A stretch of DNA of 64,000 nucleotides, from NCBI RefSeq assembly GCF_000092365.1, contig NC_014218.1:558001-622000 (forward strand), read 5' to 3'. Below the pieces are notes generated by a model. It worked only from the letters and a program-made list of their open reading frames with translations, was not told where the DNA came from and did no database searches. The position numbers and the translations under genes were made by a program. Source of the stretch: Arcanobacterium haemolyticum DSM 20595 (lineage in GTDB: Bacteria; Actinomycetota; Actinomycetes; Actinomycetales; Actinomycetaceae). Each line of letters opens with the position of its first letter. Position 1 is the stretch's first letter. This document shows positions 54,741 to 63,591 of the stretch, piece by piece.

Positions 54741-55424
54741 ATGAACGAAATGAATCTCCGCGGACGCGGTTTACACAAGACTTATGGTGACGTCAACGCA
54801 CTTGCTGGTGTTGATATTGATATTGCACATGGTGAACATGTGGCGATTATGGGCCCATCGGGTTCGGGCAAATCTACGCTTCTCCATGTACTTTCAGGAA
54901 TTCTTACCCCGGATGAGGGGCAGGTAACGATCGGTTCTATTGCCGTGTCTGGCCTAAATGATGCCAAGCGATCGGAGTTGCGCCGCCGCGTGCTGGGTTT
55001 CGTATTTCAAGATGGCCAGCTGGTTCCGGAGCTAACTGCCCGAGAAAATGTGGCGTTCCCGTTACTTCTTACGGGTATTTCGCGCCGTAAAGCAATGAAA
55101 ACAGCAGATAGTTGGTTGGAGCGGCTAGGCGTTCGTAGCCAAGCGAATAAACGGCCGGGTGAAATGTCTGGCGGTCAGGCCCAACGTGTTGCGATTGCGC
55201 GTGCGCTGGTGCATGATCCTGCCGTTTTGTTTGCAGATGAGCCCACGGGGGCGTTGGATCAGGCTACAGGCCACGAAGTGATGCAGCTACTTACTGCTAC
55301 CGCGAAGATGAATGGCACCACGCTTGTTGTTATTACGCATGATACAAAAGTTGCATCGTGGTGTGAGCGTTTGATTGAAATTCGTGACGGGTTGATTCAC
55401 TATGATGGGGCGGTTACGCGATGA
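54741..55424 (+). CDS. ABC exporter ATPase (MacB/LolD type)
   Basis: A 227-residue ABC ATPase. Walker A is GPSGSGKS, the signature MSGGQAQRVAIARAL, Walker B VLFADEPTGALD. The LolD/MacB-like GxxPGExSGGQ region identifies it as partner of FtsX-type permeases. I start at ATG 54741, near homology; 54720 is an in-frame alternative. The next gene overlaps by 4 bases. The adjacent two-component system makes this a BceAB-like antimicrobial-peptide response unit by layout. Confidence 0.92.
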   Translation: MNEMNLRGRGLHKTYGDVNALAGVDIDIAHGEHVAIMGPSGSGKSTLLHVLSGILTPDEGQVTIGSIAVSGLNDAKRSELRRRVLGFVFQDGQLVPELTARENVAFPLLLTGISRRKAMKTADSWLERLGVRSQANKRPGEMSGGQAQRVAIARALVHDPAVLFADEPTGALDQATGHEVMQLLTATAKMNGTTLVVITHDTKVASWCERLIEIRDGLIHYDGAVTR

Positions 55425-56815
55425 ATACGTTCGGTTTAGCGGGTATGCTTACCCGAGCCCGGCTTCGTGCGCGGTCTGGCACTGGTGTGTTGGACGTGTT
55501 GGCGGTTGTGGCTTTTTCTTTTTCGTCGTGGCTCACGCTCACAACGTTGGGTGGCGTTTACATGTTCTGGCACAATACTGATGCGGTGAATGCGGCTGTG
55601 GCTTCGCGTTTTGGTGAAGGTATTTTGAATGATGGCCTGGGGCAGTCGTATTTTGCGTTGGCGGTTGTGGCGCTTGCTTTGCTTACGGTTCCGTTGTTAT
55701 CGTTGGGCGGTGCCGCTGCGCGTTTGGGCGCTGGTGGCCGTGAGAGGCGTTTGGCGTCGTTGCGTCTGATTGGTATGAGCTCTCGTCAAGTGCTAGGCAT
55801 GTCGGTTCTTGAGAGTGTTTTGCAGGCGTCGCTTGGTTTTGTGATTGGTCTTGTGGCGTATTTTGGTTCGCTTCCTGCGTGGAAGATGTTGACGTTTGGG
55901 ACGTTACCGATTAATCCGTCTCAGATGTTGTTGCCTTGGTGGGCATTGTGTGCGACTTTCTTCCTTATGGCGGTGATTGCTGCGCTTTCTACCGTTATTG
56001 GTTTGCAACGTGTGTCTATTTCGCCTTTGGGGGTTGCACATCGCATTATTCCACCGAGTGTAAAGATGTGGCGGATGGCTGTTTTGGCAGCGACTCTGGT
56101 GGGGGTGTTGTATATGACGTCACTCTTTTCGCCTAGCCAGGTTGCAGTTGGTCAGATTATTTCGATTGGCGTTACGTTCTTGCTTTTTATTGGCGGGATT
56201 TCGTTTGCGGGTCCGTTGTTGATTCAGTTGACGATGCGTCCGTTGGTTCTCACGTCTTCTCCTGCTCTTTTGGTGGGGATCCGTCGTGTTGTGTCTGATT
56301 CGCGCGGGGCGTGGCGCAATATTAGTGCGATCGCGTTGATGGGTGTGGTGGCGACGTTGGCTTCAACCCTATCGTTTGTGACTTTGAGTCAGGACGTCGA
56401 TAGCACTGGGGCGAGTATTCAGGAAATGATCGCGCATGATATTCGGCAAGGTGTGATGATTGCGTTTGCTTTCGCGTTGATTATTGGCGCGGTATCAACG
56501 TTGATCCACCAATCGTCGGATGTGTTTGATCGTGCTGGGGAGGCGCGTACGTTAGTGCATGTGGGAACGCCGGTTACTACGTTGATTCGGGCTCGTTTTA
56601 TTCAGGTGTTGTTACCTTTGGTTGCAGTTTCGGCGATTTTGGTTGCGCTTTCGTTGCTTCCTGCGTTGGCGAATCCGGTGTTGAATAATTGGTCGAATTT
56701 GAATGTGATGGGTGTGATGATTTTATCCGGGCTTGTCCTGACTGCGCTTTCGGTTGCGGTTACCATTCCGATTCAGTACCAGGTTGTGTATGAGCGGGTG
56801 CGCCGTAACGATTAG
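55421..56815 (+). CDS. FtsX-like ABC permease
   Basis: A 464-residue membrane protein with about eight hydrophobic helices in two halves, each like an FtsX domain (RRLASLRLIGMSSRQV in the first; GEARTLVHVGTPVTTLI in the second). It has no large extracellular domain, unlike BceB. With its ATPase it should expel or relocate a lipid-facing compound or peptide. The start overlaps the ATPase stop by 4 bases. Confidence 0.9.
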   Translation: MNTFGLAGMLTRARLRARSGTGVLDVLAVVAFSFSSWLTLTTLGGVYMFWHNTDAVNAAVASRFGEGILNDGLGQSYFALAVVALALLTVPLLSLGGAAARLGAGGRERRLASLRLIGMSSRQVLGMSVLESVLQASLGFVIGLVAYFGSLPAWKMLTFGTLPINPSQMLLPWWALCATFFLMAVIAALSTVIGLQRVSISPLGVAHRIIPPSVKMWRMAVLAATLVGVLYMTSLFSPSQVAVGQIISIGVTFLLFIGGISFAGPLLIQLTMRPLVLTSSPALLVGIRRVVSDSRGAWRNISAIALMGVVATLASTLSFVTLSQDVDSTGASIQEMIAHDIRQGVMIAFAFALIIGAVSTLIHQSSDVFDRAGEARTLVHVGTPVTTLIRARFIQVLLPLVAVSAILVALSLLPALANPVLNNWSNLNVMGVMILSGLVLTALSVAVTIPIQYQVVYERVRRND

Positions 56816-56829
56816 GTTGTGAAATGGCG

Positions 56830-57177
56830 TCAGTCTTCGAGCTGGCGCCATTCGAGTGTGATTCCGGCAGTTTTGCGTAGGTGGTTGTAGGCGTAGTCGG
56901 CGCCGTCTTCGATTCCGTCGGCTACGTCTTCGCCTCCAGAAACTATATCGATGACGATCGCGTTCGGCGTTGATTCGTTCACGTTTGGGTAGATAGCCCA
57001 TCCGCCTCGGCCAGCGATTCCGTTGGCGTCTGTTGGAAGGGAGCGGATGTAGGAGGTGACTGCGGTGCGAAGTTTTGCTGGATCATCATCTTTGATGATT
57101 AAGCGTAATGTGCGTGTGCCGAGTGAGTTGTGTGACCACACCCAATCGTAATCGAGCTTGTAGCGTATAGGTTTCAT
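56830..57177 (-). CDS. Conserved-looking hypothetical protein
   Basis: A 115-residue acidic protein. ATG 57177 has AAAGGA upstream and is preferred to longer in-frame starts. It reads as a small alpha/beta domain (YKLDYDWVWSHNS, TLRLIIKDDDPAKL, AIYPNVNESTPNAIVIDIVSG). No membrane segment or known motif. Converges on the permease gene with a 14-base gap. Confidence 0.65.
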   Translation of the reverse strand: MKPIRYKLDYDWVWSHNSLGTRTLRLIIKDDDPAKLRTAVTSYIRSLPTDANGIAGRGGWAIYPNVNESTPNAIVIDIVSGGEDVADGIEDGADYAYNHLRKTAGITLEWRQLED

Positions 57178-57369
57178 TGGTGGTCCTTTCGTGTGTGTCC
57201 TCATTTTAATATCAGTTCTTTGGTCCTGCATGAAGCGCGGGGGATCTAGTATAGTGTTCTGTGATAGCAAATAATATTGTTCCCTGCATTCAAACAATGT
57301 GGGGAATGGGTTTTGGTGGCGTCGGCAGTTGTGACGGCTGCGAATTCACACCACCTTATAGCCACCACA

Positions 57370-57401
57370 GTGGGGCCGCGCTCTTCCCGACGCGGCCCCA
57401 C
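57370..57401. terminator. GC-rich hairpin
   Basis: GTGGGGCCGCG and CGCGGCCCCAC form a perfect 11 bp stem with a 10-base loop in the gap ahead of the broken DUF218 gene. T-runs are weak. No gene explains it on its left. Confidence 0.55.
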
Positions 57402-57445
57402 CATTTTGTTCACGCATTACGCCATTGTGAAAAGATTGACTAAGT

Positions 57446-58386
57446 ATGTGGGGAAGAGGAGTCTGGATAGAAGAAAATCTGATACCGATGGTGTTGGTGT
57501 CGGCTGGTACGCTGATCTTCGGGTGGGGTGTGTTTCGTATTTGACATGATCGCCGCCAGCGCAATACAGGCAAAATTCTTCTTCTTGGTTTGGTGATGAT
57601 GTGGTTGTATGGCACGGCTTTGCTTTATAACATGAGTTCGCATGCTGGGGGTAGTTCTGGGTTTTGGCGGTGTGGCGGCGAGTATTTTTCTCGTTTTTTT
57701 GGTGAGTTTTGCGCTTGTTGTGAATGGTTATTATGTGATGAAGCGTGAGGGGTTTCAGTTTCGCATTCGTTGCCGTTATTTGCTGGGTTGGCTGTGTTTG
57801 CTGGGTATGGCTTGGTGGTCTGGAACATGTTCCAGTGGAGTAATCAGCCCCAATTATCATCGTGACAGTGTGGTATGTGTCCGTGGTTTTGGGCGCCGGT
57901 CTGATTGGGGAGCGTGTGAGTCCACTGCTTGCGTCGCGTTTGGATCGTGGGATTGCGGTTGCGCGGTCTGCGGGTGCGGGAACGATTGTGTGTTCTGGCG
58001 GGCAGGGGCCTGATGAAGTGGTTTCTGAAGCGGAGGCGATGGCACGGTATGTGGAGAGCGTTGCGCCGGGCGAGTTTCGTTTGTTGAAGGAAGATAAATC
58101 GACGACGACGCAGCAGAATCTTTGCTTCAGCTTAGCCTTTATCGAATCCGAGTTAGGGGATGGGCAGAAGGTCGCTGTGGTAACCAGCAATTATCATGCG
58201 TTGCGTGCGGGTGGTTTTGCGCGCAGGTTGGGGCTTGATTGGAATGTTTTTGGCGCCCCAACCGCGATGTACTATATTCCTACCGCGTTTTTGCGGGAGT
58301 TTGTGGCATCGATGATGTTTAACTGGAAACTTCACACAGCGCTCATTGGAGGATTCACTGTGATGATTGTGTTGCTCCAGGTTTAG
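57446..58386 (+). pseudogene. DUF218 (YdcF/ElyC) membrane protein, broken
   Basis: Read across frames, the segment encodes one protein: helices in ENLIPMVLVSAGTLIFGWGV and KILLLGLVMMWLYGTALLY, then (new frame from about 57642) LGVVLGFGGVAASIFLVFLV and NGYYVMKREGFQF, then (third frame from 57862) VVLGAGLIGERVSPLLASRLDRG and VTSNYHALRAGGFARRLGL, the DUF218 core. An in-frame TGA at 57542 and frame changes near 57640 and 57865 break it. It ends 4 bases inside the convergent COG0523 gene end. DUF218 proteins affect envelope metabolism. Confidence 0.75.
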
Positions 58387-59438
58387 TAGTTAGGTGTTTG
58401 GGAACCGAGCCACTGATCGAGCCCGTCTTCTACTTCTGAGAAGAGCATTTCTTCTTGCGTTGCAAGCGCACTCATGAAGCCTGCTTCGATTGCGTCTGTG
58501 ACTGACGAATCGCCAATTCCCACAATAATGATATGAGTGTGGGCTTCTGAGGCGTCCCATTCTCCTGCGGATGAAATCGCAACTTGGCCACCTAAAGCAT
58601 CCCAAGAGCAAATAGTGGACGGGCGGGAGGCTAGCCAGAAGCAACCACGTGCACACACGCCATGGCTTCCAAGGCTTTCTGCGAAATCGAACAGGCGCTC
58701 TGGATGGAATGCGCGTTCCGAAGTGAGGTCAAGAGTCCACGTTCCGTGGCCATCTGGGCCACCCCAAGCTTGCACGGTGGCGGGGTGGATGCGTTCGAGT
58801 GCTGCGTGTGGATCGTGTGTAATTCCTTGCGTGATGGCAAGGATGTTATCTTCGAATGGATCGGCCATGAGGGTATCGTGTGCCCGCAGATGCTCTACCA
58901 GTTCGCCACCTTGAGTATCATGTCCGCCGGTTAGGAGGATAAGATCTGCATATCCTAAGTTAAGGGCATGGATTTCGGCAAGGCACCGTTCGTCATCTGG
59001 AGTCAGTCCTGCTTCGTGTTCAGCCACTGGAATATGGGTGAGAAGTTCGGTGGTGGCGTTAGTTGAATCAATAGCGTGCATGACTGTTCCGAGTTGCATG
59101 TTGATAGCGTGTAGCTCATTAGCTAAACCGGGGCAGAGGTGTGCTAATTCGATTCCTGCGGGAAGGAAGAAGTAGTGATCGTTACTTGTGGCGCCCTCTA
59201 GGAATTCGATCATGCCGGCTCGCACAGCACAGGTGATGCAACTTCCATTCAGGTTTGTGGTGAAGCGATCGCCGGTAGCGGATGTGATGGAGAGAATGCC
59301 GATGTGGTCAGCTTCGTCGTCGTTAATCTCAATACGTGCGTGCCACGTAGCGGAAGGATCGGTGTTTAACGCGAGCCCAAGGACATCGGTGAGCAGGGGA
59401 TCGGTACAGGAAATCACGTGAAGAGTGTGCGTGTTCAT
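58383..59438 (-). CDS. COG0523/CobW-related protein without a visible P-loop
   Basis: A 351-residue protein that resembles COG0523 zinc metallochaperone GTPases in layout: NLNGSCITCAVRAG (C67, C70) stands where the GCxCC metal motif lies, and the C-terminal GCFWLASRP with FAESLGSHG-type run is the CobW_C domain. The N-terminal position of Walker A reads VISCTDPLLTDVLGLAL and has no GxxxxGK(S/T), so GTP binding is doubtful. It diverges from the zinc-independent ribosomal genes across two Zur-like boxes, so it should be made in zinc starvation. It may deliver or salvage zinc by a non-GTPase route. Confidence 0.75.
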   Translation of the reverse strand: MNTHTLHVISCTDPLLTDVLGLALNTDPSATWHARIEINDDEADHIGILSITSATGDRFTTNLNGSCITCAVRAGMIEFLEGATSNDHYFFLPAGIELAHLCPGLANELHAINMQLGTVMHAIDSTNATTELLTHIPVAEHEAGLTPDDERCLAEIHALNLGYADLILLTGGHDTQGGELVEHLRAHDTLMADPFEDNILAITQGITHDPHAALERIHPATVQAWGGPDGHGTWTLDLTSERAFHPERLFDFAESLGSHGVCARGCFWLASRPSTICSWDALGGQVAISSAGEWDASEAHTHIIIVGIGDSSVTDAIEAGFMSALATQEEMLFSEVEDGLDQWLGSQTPNY

Positions 59439-59470
59439 ATCGCCCTTTCGGTGGACAGCAGTTGTATTAA

Positions 59471-59485
59471 TGAGAACTATTCTCT
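59471..59485. promoter_or_regulatory. Zur-like box 1
   Basis: TGAGAACTATTCTCT, a near-perfect dyad 33 bases from the COG0523 start. With box 2 it lies centrally in the 95-base divergent gap, where a single Zur repressor could silence both directions. Confidence 0.7.
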
Positions 59486-59505
59486 ATTATTGCAGAGTAA
59501 ATATG

Positions 59506-59520
59506 TGAGAACAATTCTCA
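59506..59520. promoter_or_regulatory. Zur-like box 2
   Basis: TGAGAACAATTCTCA, a perfect 15 bp dyad about a base at the centre, 13 bases ahead of the rpsN start. It shares TGAGAAC-ATTCTC with box 1, with centres 35 bases apart. Confidence 0.75.
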
Positions 59521-59533
59521 AGAGGTGATGTAG

Positions 59534-59839
59534 ATGGCAAAGCGATCCAAGATCGTAGCCGATCAGCGCCGGCGTGAAACTGTAGCAAAGTATGCGGAGC
59601 GCCGAGCAGAACTTAAAAAGGCGTCTGTGGACGTAAATTTGTCCGCGGAAGAACGCGAGGCTGCGATGGCGAAATTGCATGCCCTACCGCGAAACGCATC
59701 CCCAACACGGTTGCGTAACCGTGACGTGGTTGATGGCCGCCCGCGTGGTTTTGTTGGAAAATTCGGGCTTTCCCGCGTGCGTTTCCGCAAGATGGCCCAC
59801 GAAGGCCTTTTGCCAGGCATCACCAAGTCGTCCTGGTGA
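59534..59839 (+). CDS. rpsN: 30S ribosomal protein S14, zinc-independent type
   Basis: A 101-residue uS14 of the long, C-minus form. [20 protein letters not shown] and [15 protein letters not shown] then [18 protein letters not shown] are S14 hallmarks; the zinc-binding CxxC pairs of the short form are absent. It is the first gene of a four-gene operon with rpmJ, rpmB and rpmG, all zinc-sparing paralogues under Zur in many actinobacteria. They replace zinc ribosomal proteins in zinc starvation. Confidence 0.95.
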   Translation: MAKRSKIVADQRRRETVAKYAERRAELKKASVDVNLSAEEREAAMAKLHALPRNASPTRLRNRDVVDGRPRGFVGKFGLSRVRFRKMAHEGLLPGITKSSW

Positions 59840-59854
59840 AAGGGGACCGGAATA

Positions 59855-59977
59855 ATGAAAGTCCGTGCATCGTTAAAAAGTCTGAAAAATCAGCCAGGTT
59901 CTAAAGTGGTTCGCCGGCATGGCCGCGTGTACGTCATCAATAAATTGAACCCGAAATTTAAGGGAAGGCAAGGATAA
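59855..59977 (+). CDS. rpmJ: 50S ribosomal protein L36, zinc-independent type
   Basis: A 40-residue bL36. [19 protein letters not shown] starts it and [13 protein letters not shown] ends it. The C-C-C-H zinc site of the usual L36 is absent. GGGG lies just before the start. Its TAA shares the A of the rpmB ATG (TAATG). Confidence 0.93.
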   Translation: MKVRASLKSLKNQPGSKVVRRHGRVYVINKLNPKFKGRQG

Positions 59978-60210
59978 TGGCCACATACTGCCAGGTTACC
60001 GGCCGTAAGCCGCAGTTTGGTAAAACGGTTTCGCATTCACATAAGCGCACTAGCCGCCGTTTTAATCCAAATCTGCAAACCAAGAAGTATTATGTTCCAT
60101 CGTTGAAGCGGACAATCTCCTTGACTGTTTCTGCGAAGGGTATCAAGACTATCGATTCTAAGGGGATCGAATCTGTTGTTGCTGATTTAAAGCGACGCGG
60201 AGAATTGTGA
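59977..60210 (+). CDS. rpmB: 50S ribosomal protein L28, zinc-independent type
   Basis: A 77-residue bL28. [20 protein letters not shown] and [17 protein letters not shown] are standard. Only C5 of the CxxC-type zinc site remains, as in Zur-regulated L28 of Streptomyces and mycobacteria. It is followed by rpmG after 7 bases. Confidence 0.95.
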   Translation: MATYCQVTGRKPQFGKTVSHSHKRTSRRFNPNLQTKKYYVPSLKRTISLTVSAKGIKTIDSKGIESVVADLKRRGEL

Positions 60211-60217
60211 GGTAAAA

Positions 60218-60385
60218 ATGGCTAAGGCAGCTGACGTCCGTCCGATTATCAAGCTCGTCTCAACAGCGGGTACTGGTTACACCTATGTGACCAAGAAAAA
60301 CCGCCGCAACACCCCAGATCGTATGGTGCTTAAGAAGTATGATCCGGTTGTGCGCAAACATGTTGAATTCAAGGAATCACGCTGA
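60218..60385 (+). CDS. rpmG: 50S ribosomal protein L33, zinc-independent type
   Basis: A 55-residue bL33. [20 protein letters not shown] and [16 protein letters not shown] are the family pattern; both CxxC zinc pairs are missing (TGT and YDPVV in their place). It ends the operon. Confidence 0.95.
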   Translation: MAKAADVRPIIKLVSTAGTGYTYVTKKNRRNTPDRMVLKKYDPVVRKHVEFKESR

Positions 60386-60412
60386 TACTGCTTGATCTTT
60401 CGTGGTGTTGAT

Positions 60413-60440
60413 GAGGCCCGCAGGAAATCCTGCGGGCCTC
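60413..60440 (+). terminator. Terminator of the zinc-sparing ribosomal operon
   Basis: GAGGCCCGCAGGA and TCCTGCGGGCCTC form a perfect 13 bp stem with a tiny loop 27 bases after rpmG. The T-run is weak, but it can serve both this operon and the converging remnant. Confidence 0.75.
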
Positions 60441-60511
60441 AAACATGCTCTAGTTTACGTGCGGGTTAGACGTTTTCTTCTAGTACGAGAAGAAATGAGA
60501 GCTGCCGGTTG

Positions 60512-60664
60512 TCAGTGGTTGCGGCGGCGGAGAGCTGCTGCACCGCCAAGGGTTGCGAGGGCCGCAACGCCTGCAAGTGCGCCAACGGTAACGCCGGTCT
60601 TGGCGAGTTCGCCCTTCTTAGCGCGGCACTCTTCTTGAAGTTCTTCAAGGGGTGTCTCACAATG
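60512..60664 (-). pseudogene. C-terminal remnant of a sortase-anchored surface protein
   Basis: The minus strand encodes ECRAKKGELAKTG, a hydrophobic run (VGALAGVAALATLGGAAAL) and RRRNH before a stop, a full LAxTG sorting signal. Upstream in frame is a stop after about 50 codons and no signal peptide, so only the tail of a lost gene is left. The LAKTG motif matches the LARTG type of the large coiled-coil protein. Confidence 0.65.
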
Positions 60665-60808
60665 TTAAGTTGACTGATCACGGCAGAAGCCTTGAGAAGT
60701 TAAGGAAAAGTCCGGGTGTTGGGGTGCCGTGTAAAATGTGTGAACTCGCAAACAAGCGGAGTGGTCTCGCGGGAATTCTTCAGGAGATAAGTGAAAGGGT
60801 ATGAAAAG

Positions 60809-60879
60809 AGCGAGTGACGAGAATCGAACTCGCGTCATCTGCTTGGAAGGCAGAGGCTTTACCATTAAGCTACACTCGC
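60809..60879 (-). tRNA. tRNA-Gly (UCC)
   Basis: Acceptor GCGAGTG with CACTCGC; anticodon loop CTTCCAA gives UCC; T arm GAGTTCGATTCTC. CCA is not encoded. Confidence 0.93.
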
Positions 60880-61020
60880 TTTGCCGGCCTAAACCGACTC
60901 CGTAATAATAGCAGGTTCCATTCTAGGGATGCAAAAAATCCCGCTTCAACGTGATCCGAGCCTCAAAAATGAATCTGATTAGGTTTTTTGAAAAAACTTG
61001 TCTAAAGTTTTTAGAGCAGA

Positions 61021-61097
61021 CGGGATATAGCGCAGGTTGGTAGCGCGTCCGCTTTGGGAGCGGAAGGTCGTGGGTTCAAATCCCGCTATCCCGACCA
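61021..61097 (+). tRNA. tRNA-Pro (UGG)
   Basis: Starts CGGGATATAGCGCAGG; anticodon loop TTTGGGA gives UGG; T arm TGGGTTCAAATCCC; acceptor closes with ATCCCGA and an encoded CCA. Confidence 0.96.
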
Positions 61098-61101
61098 TGT
61101 G

Positions 61102-61143
61102 AAGTCCCCCGACATATGCGCACATATGTCGGGGGACTTTTTA
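61102..61143 (+). terminator. Terminator of tRNA-Pro
   Basis: AAGTCCCCCGACATATG and CATATGTCGGGGGACTT form a perfect 17 bp stem, then TTTTT. Confidence 0.95.
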
Positions 61144-61842
61144 TGTTTTGGTCTGGTGTTTTCGGGTGGGGTGGCTGTTTTTGGGTGTGGATGTTTCGCG
61201 CCATGTGTCCGGTAGGGGACACTTTCTCTTGCTTGTGCCATAGCTAGAACTAGTGGCTACGCCTGAGATTCTTCTGATTTTCCTATCGCTCATAGAGCGG
61301 GCGCATACTCTAAAATCACTCACTGGTGGTCTGGTGGGAAAGTTGTTGAGGAACTGCTGAAAGATCTGAAAGGTAAGATGTAAGGAATCTTCTTACCAGA
61401 TCCTTTCAGGGAAATGAATAATATATTGCTGAGACTCTCACGGTCTCTTCTGCGTCTTCGCTCTCTCATAAATAGCAATGAGTTACCCTAAAGAGGTTTT
61501 TATTAATGTTTGTGCGTAGATTCTTATTCCTTATATATAGGAAAGCTAGTCCCTAGTTAATCGACTGGTTGTGTAGATAGGGGCACCATCTTTCGGTCAC
61601 TCCTAAAGGAGATGAAGGATCATTGGCTCCATTCATATTCTGTGTCTACATTCATGCGTGCGAACTCACTATAAAACCTCGGAATGTTTTATCATGGAAC
61701 GGTATGCGCAAACGCAACGTGCCCCTCCGGCGTCGTTACGTTAAAGGCTGGAAATGAAAGCCTCGCGCCTCGATCAGACGTTCGCCACCGCGGCGAACCC
61801 AATGGGCTTCGGCCCCCGACAAACGTGAGTGGAGAAATCCCA
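61144..61842. other. Long gap ahead of trigger factor
   Basis: About 700 bases. A 39-codon open stretch at about 61265-61383 (ends GGKVVEELLKDLKGKM) has no start and no known family, so it may be a gene tail. The right half is AT-rich, and the tig promoter and leader should lie within about 61,480-61,840. No riboswitch is recognisable. Confidence 0.35.
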
Positions 61843-63381
61843 GTGAAGAATTCCGTTGAGTACCTCAGCGAGACCCGCGTCAAGCTTGCCGTCGAAGTAA
61901 CGGCTGAAGAATTTGCCCCAGAATACGAGAAGGCCGCCAAGACCCTCGCAAAGCAGGTCAACATTCCAGGCTTCCGCCCAGGTCACGCGCCACGCCGCAT
62001 CCTCGAAGCCAAGATCGGCAAGGGCTACATCATTGAACAGGCCATCAACGATGGTATGGACAAGTACTACCAGCAGGCCGTTGCCGAAGCTGACGTGTTC
62101 CCAATGTCCCGCCCAGAAATCGCTATCGACGAAGTCCCAGAAATGAAGGGCAAGGGTGACACCACCGCCCTCAAGTTCACCGTTGAAGTTGATGTACGCC
62201 CAGAAATCATCCTCGCAGACCCAGCCACGCTCACCGTGAAGGTTGCGTCCGTTGAGGTTTCTGACGCTGACGTTGACGCAGAACTCGACGCCCTCCGCGA
62301 ACGTTTCGCAACACTCAACACTGTTGAGCGTGCAGCAGCCAAGGGCGATCACGTGACCATCGATATGGTTGCCACGATCGACGGCGAAGAAATCGACGAC
62401 GTTGCAGGCATCTCCTACAAGATTGGCGAAGGCAACATGCTCGCTGGTCAGGACGAAGCCCTCACCGGCGCAAAGGCTGGCGACGAAGTTGAATTCACCG
62501 CCAAGCTCATGGGTGGCGCACACGAAGGTGAAGAAGCACAGGTCAAGATCACCGTTCACACCGTCAAGGAATCCGTTCTTCCAGAAGCCGACGACGAATT
62601 CGCTCAGCTCGCTTCCGAATTCGACACCCTCGACGAACTCAAGGAAGACCTGCGTAAGGCTGCAGGCAAGAACAAGGGCAACGACGCCGTGGCAGAAGGC
62701 ACCCAGAAGCTTGCTGACGCGCTGCTCGAAGCCGTCCAGTTCCCACTCCCAGAATCCGTTGTTGCTGAAGAAGTGAAGAACCACCTCGAACGCGAAGGCA
62801 AGGAAGCAGACGACGCTCACGGCGAAGAAATCCGTGGCGAAGTTGAAGGAGCACTCCGCACCCAGCTTCTCCTTGACGCATACGCCAAGGCATTCAACGT
62901 TGACGTTGCACAAGACGAACTCATCGAGTTCCTCGTGTCCCAGGCACAGATGTACGGCATGGATCCAAACCAGTTCATCCAGGCTGCAGCACAGACCAAC
63001 CAGATCGGCGCATTCGCCGGCGAAATCGCCCGCAACAAGGGCCTCATCGCAGCTCTGCGTTTGGCAAAGGTTGAGGACGAAAACGGCACCGTCATTGACG
63101 TAACCGACATCCTCGGCGAAGCTCCAGAAGGCGAAACCGTGCCAGACTTCTCCGCACAGGAAAAGAAAGTCAAGGTTGTTGCCAAGTCCGAAAAGAAGGC
63201 TGACAAGGTAGAGGAGAAGGCTGAAGCTACTGCTGAAGCTGGCGAATTCGATCCATCCGCTCACAAGGTTGACGAAGTCATTGCCTACATCGAATCTGCT
63301 GACGACGCCGAAAAGGCACGCGTACTCGACGCCGAAAAGGCTGGCAAGGCCCGCAAGACCATCATGGCACTTGCTGACTGA
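61843..63381 (+). CDS. tig: Trigger factor
   Basis: A 512-residue ribosome-bound chaperone and prolyl isomerase. GTG 61843, with GGAG 8 bases upstream, begins at homology (MKNSVEYLSETRVKLAVEV). GFRPGHAP (43-50) binds ribosomal protein L23. The FKBP-type domain is about 160-245, and the C-terminal chaperone arms reach about 430. Beyond lies an extension of about 70 residues: a Lys/Glu-rich linker (VVAKSEKKADKVEEKAEA), then a small helical domain (FDPSAHKVDEVIAYIESA, LDAEKAGKARKTI), seen at the ends of some actinobacterial ribosome-related proteins. clpP follows. Confidence 0.96.
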   Translation: MKNSVEYLSETRVKLAVEVTAEEFAPEYEKAAKTLAKQVNIPGFRPGHAPRRILEAKIGKGYIIEQAINDGMDKYYQQAVAEADVFPMSRPEIAIDEVPEMKGKGDTTALKFTVEVDVRPEIILADPATLTVKVASVEVSDADVDAELDALRERFATLNTVERAAAKGDHVTIDMVATIDGEEIDDVAGISYKIGEGNMLAGQDEALTGAKAGDEVEFTAKLMGGAHEGEEAQVKITVHTVKESVLPEADDEFAQLASEFDTLDELKEDLRKAAGKNKGNDAVAEGTQKLADALLEAVQFPLPESVVAEEVKNHLEREGKEADDAHGEEIRGEVEGALRTQLLLDAYAKAFNVDVAQDELIEFLVSQAQMYGMDPNQFIQAAAQTNQIGAFAGEIARNKGLIAALRLAKVEDENGTVIDVTDILGEAPEGETVPDFSAQEKKVKVVAKSEKKADKVEEKAEATAEAGEFDPSAHKVDEVIAYIESADDAEKARVLDAEKAGKARKTIMALAD

Positions 63382-63395
63382 TTATTAGTGCCACG

Positions 63396-63425
63396 GGGAA
63401 GGGCCGCGTTCGCGCGGCCCTTCCC
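63396..63425 (+). terminator. Terminator of tig
   Basis: GGGAAGGGCCGCG-TTCG-CGCGGCCCTTCCC, a perfect 13 bp stem with a stable TTCG loop, 15 bases after the tig stop. T-run is short. Confidence 0.85.
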
Positions 63426-63591
63426 TCATCTTCCAACGCCATGAGCGAAAAGTGATGGGCAATCAAGGAAAGAAGACCGGTAGCACGGTACTCTCATATA
63501 TGGATGTGTGAGCGCCATGCAAGAAAACTTTTCTGCCTCTAACGCCACTCATGAAGAAGCACGGCATAAACGCCACAACGAAGGGGAATAC

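Noticed and set aside
57417-58190. 257-codon minus-strand frame over the DUF218 pseudogene
   Set aside because: Low-complexity Thr/His/Pro product; the plus-strand pieces give the clear DUF218 core.
61774-63264. 496-codon minus-strand frame over trigger factor
   Set aside because: Mirror of a strongly codon-biased gene; the product is Phe/Val/Cys-rich with no domain.
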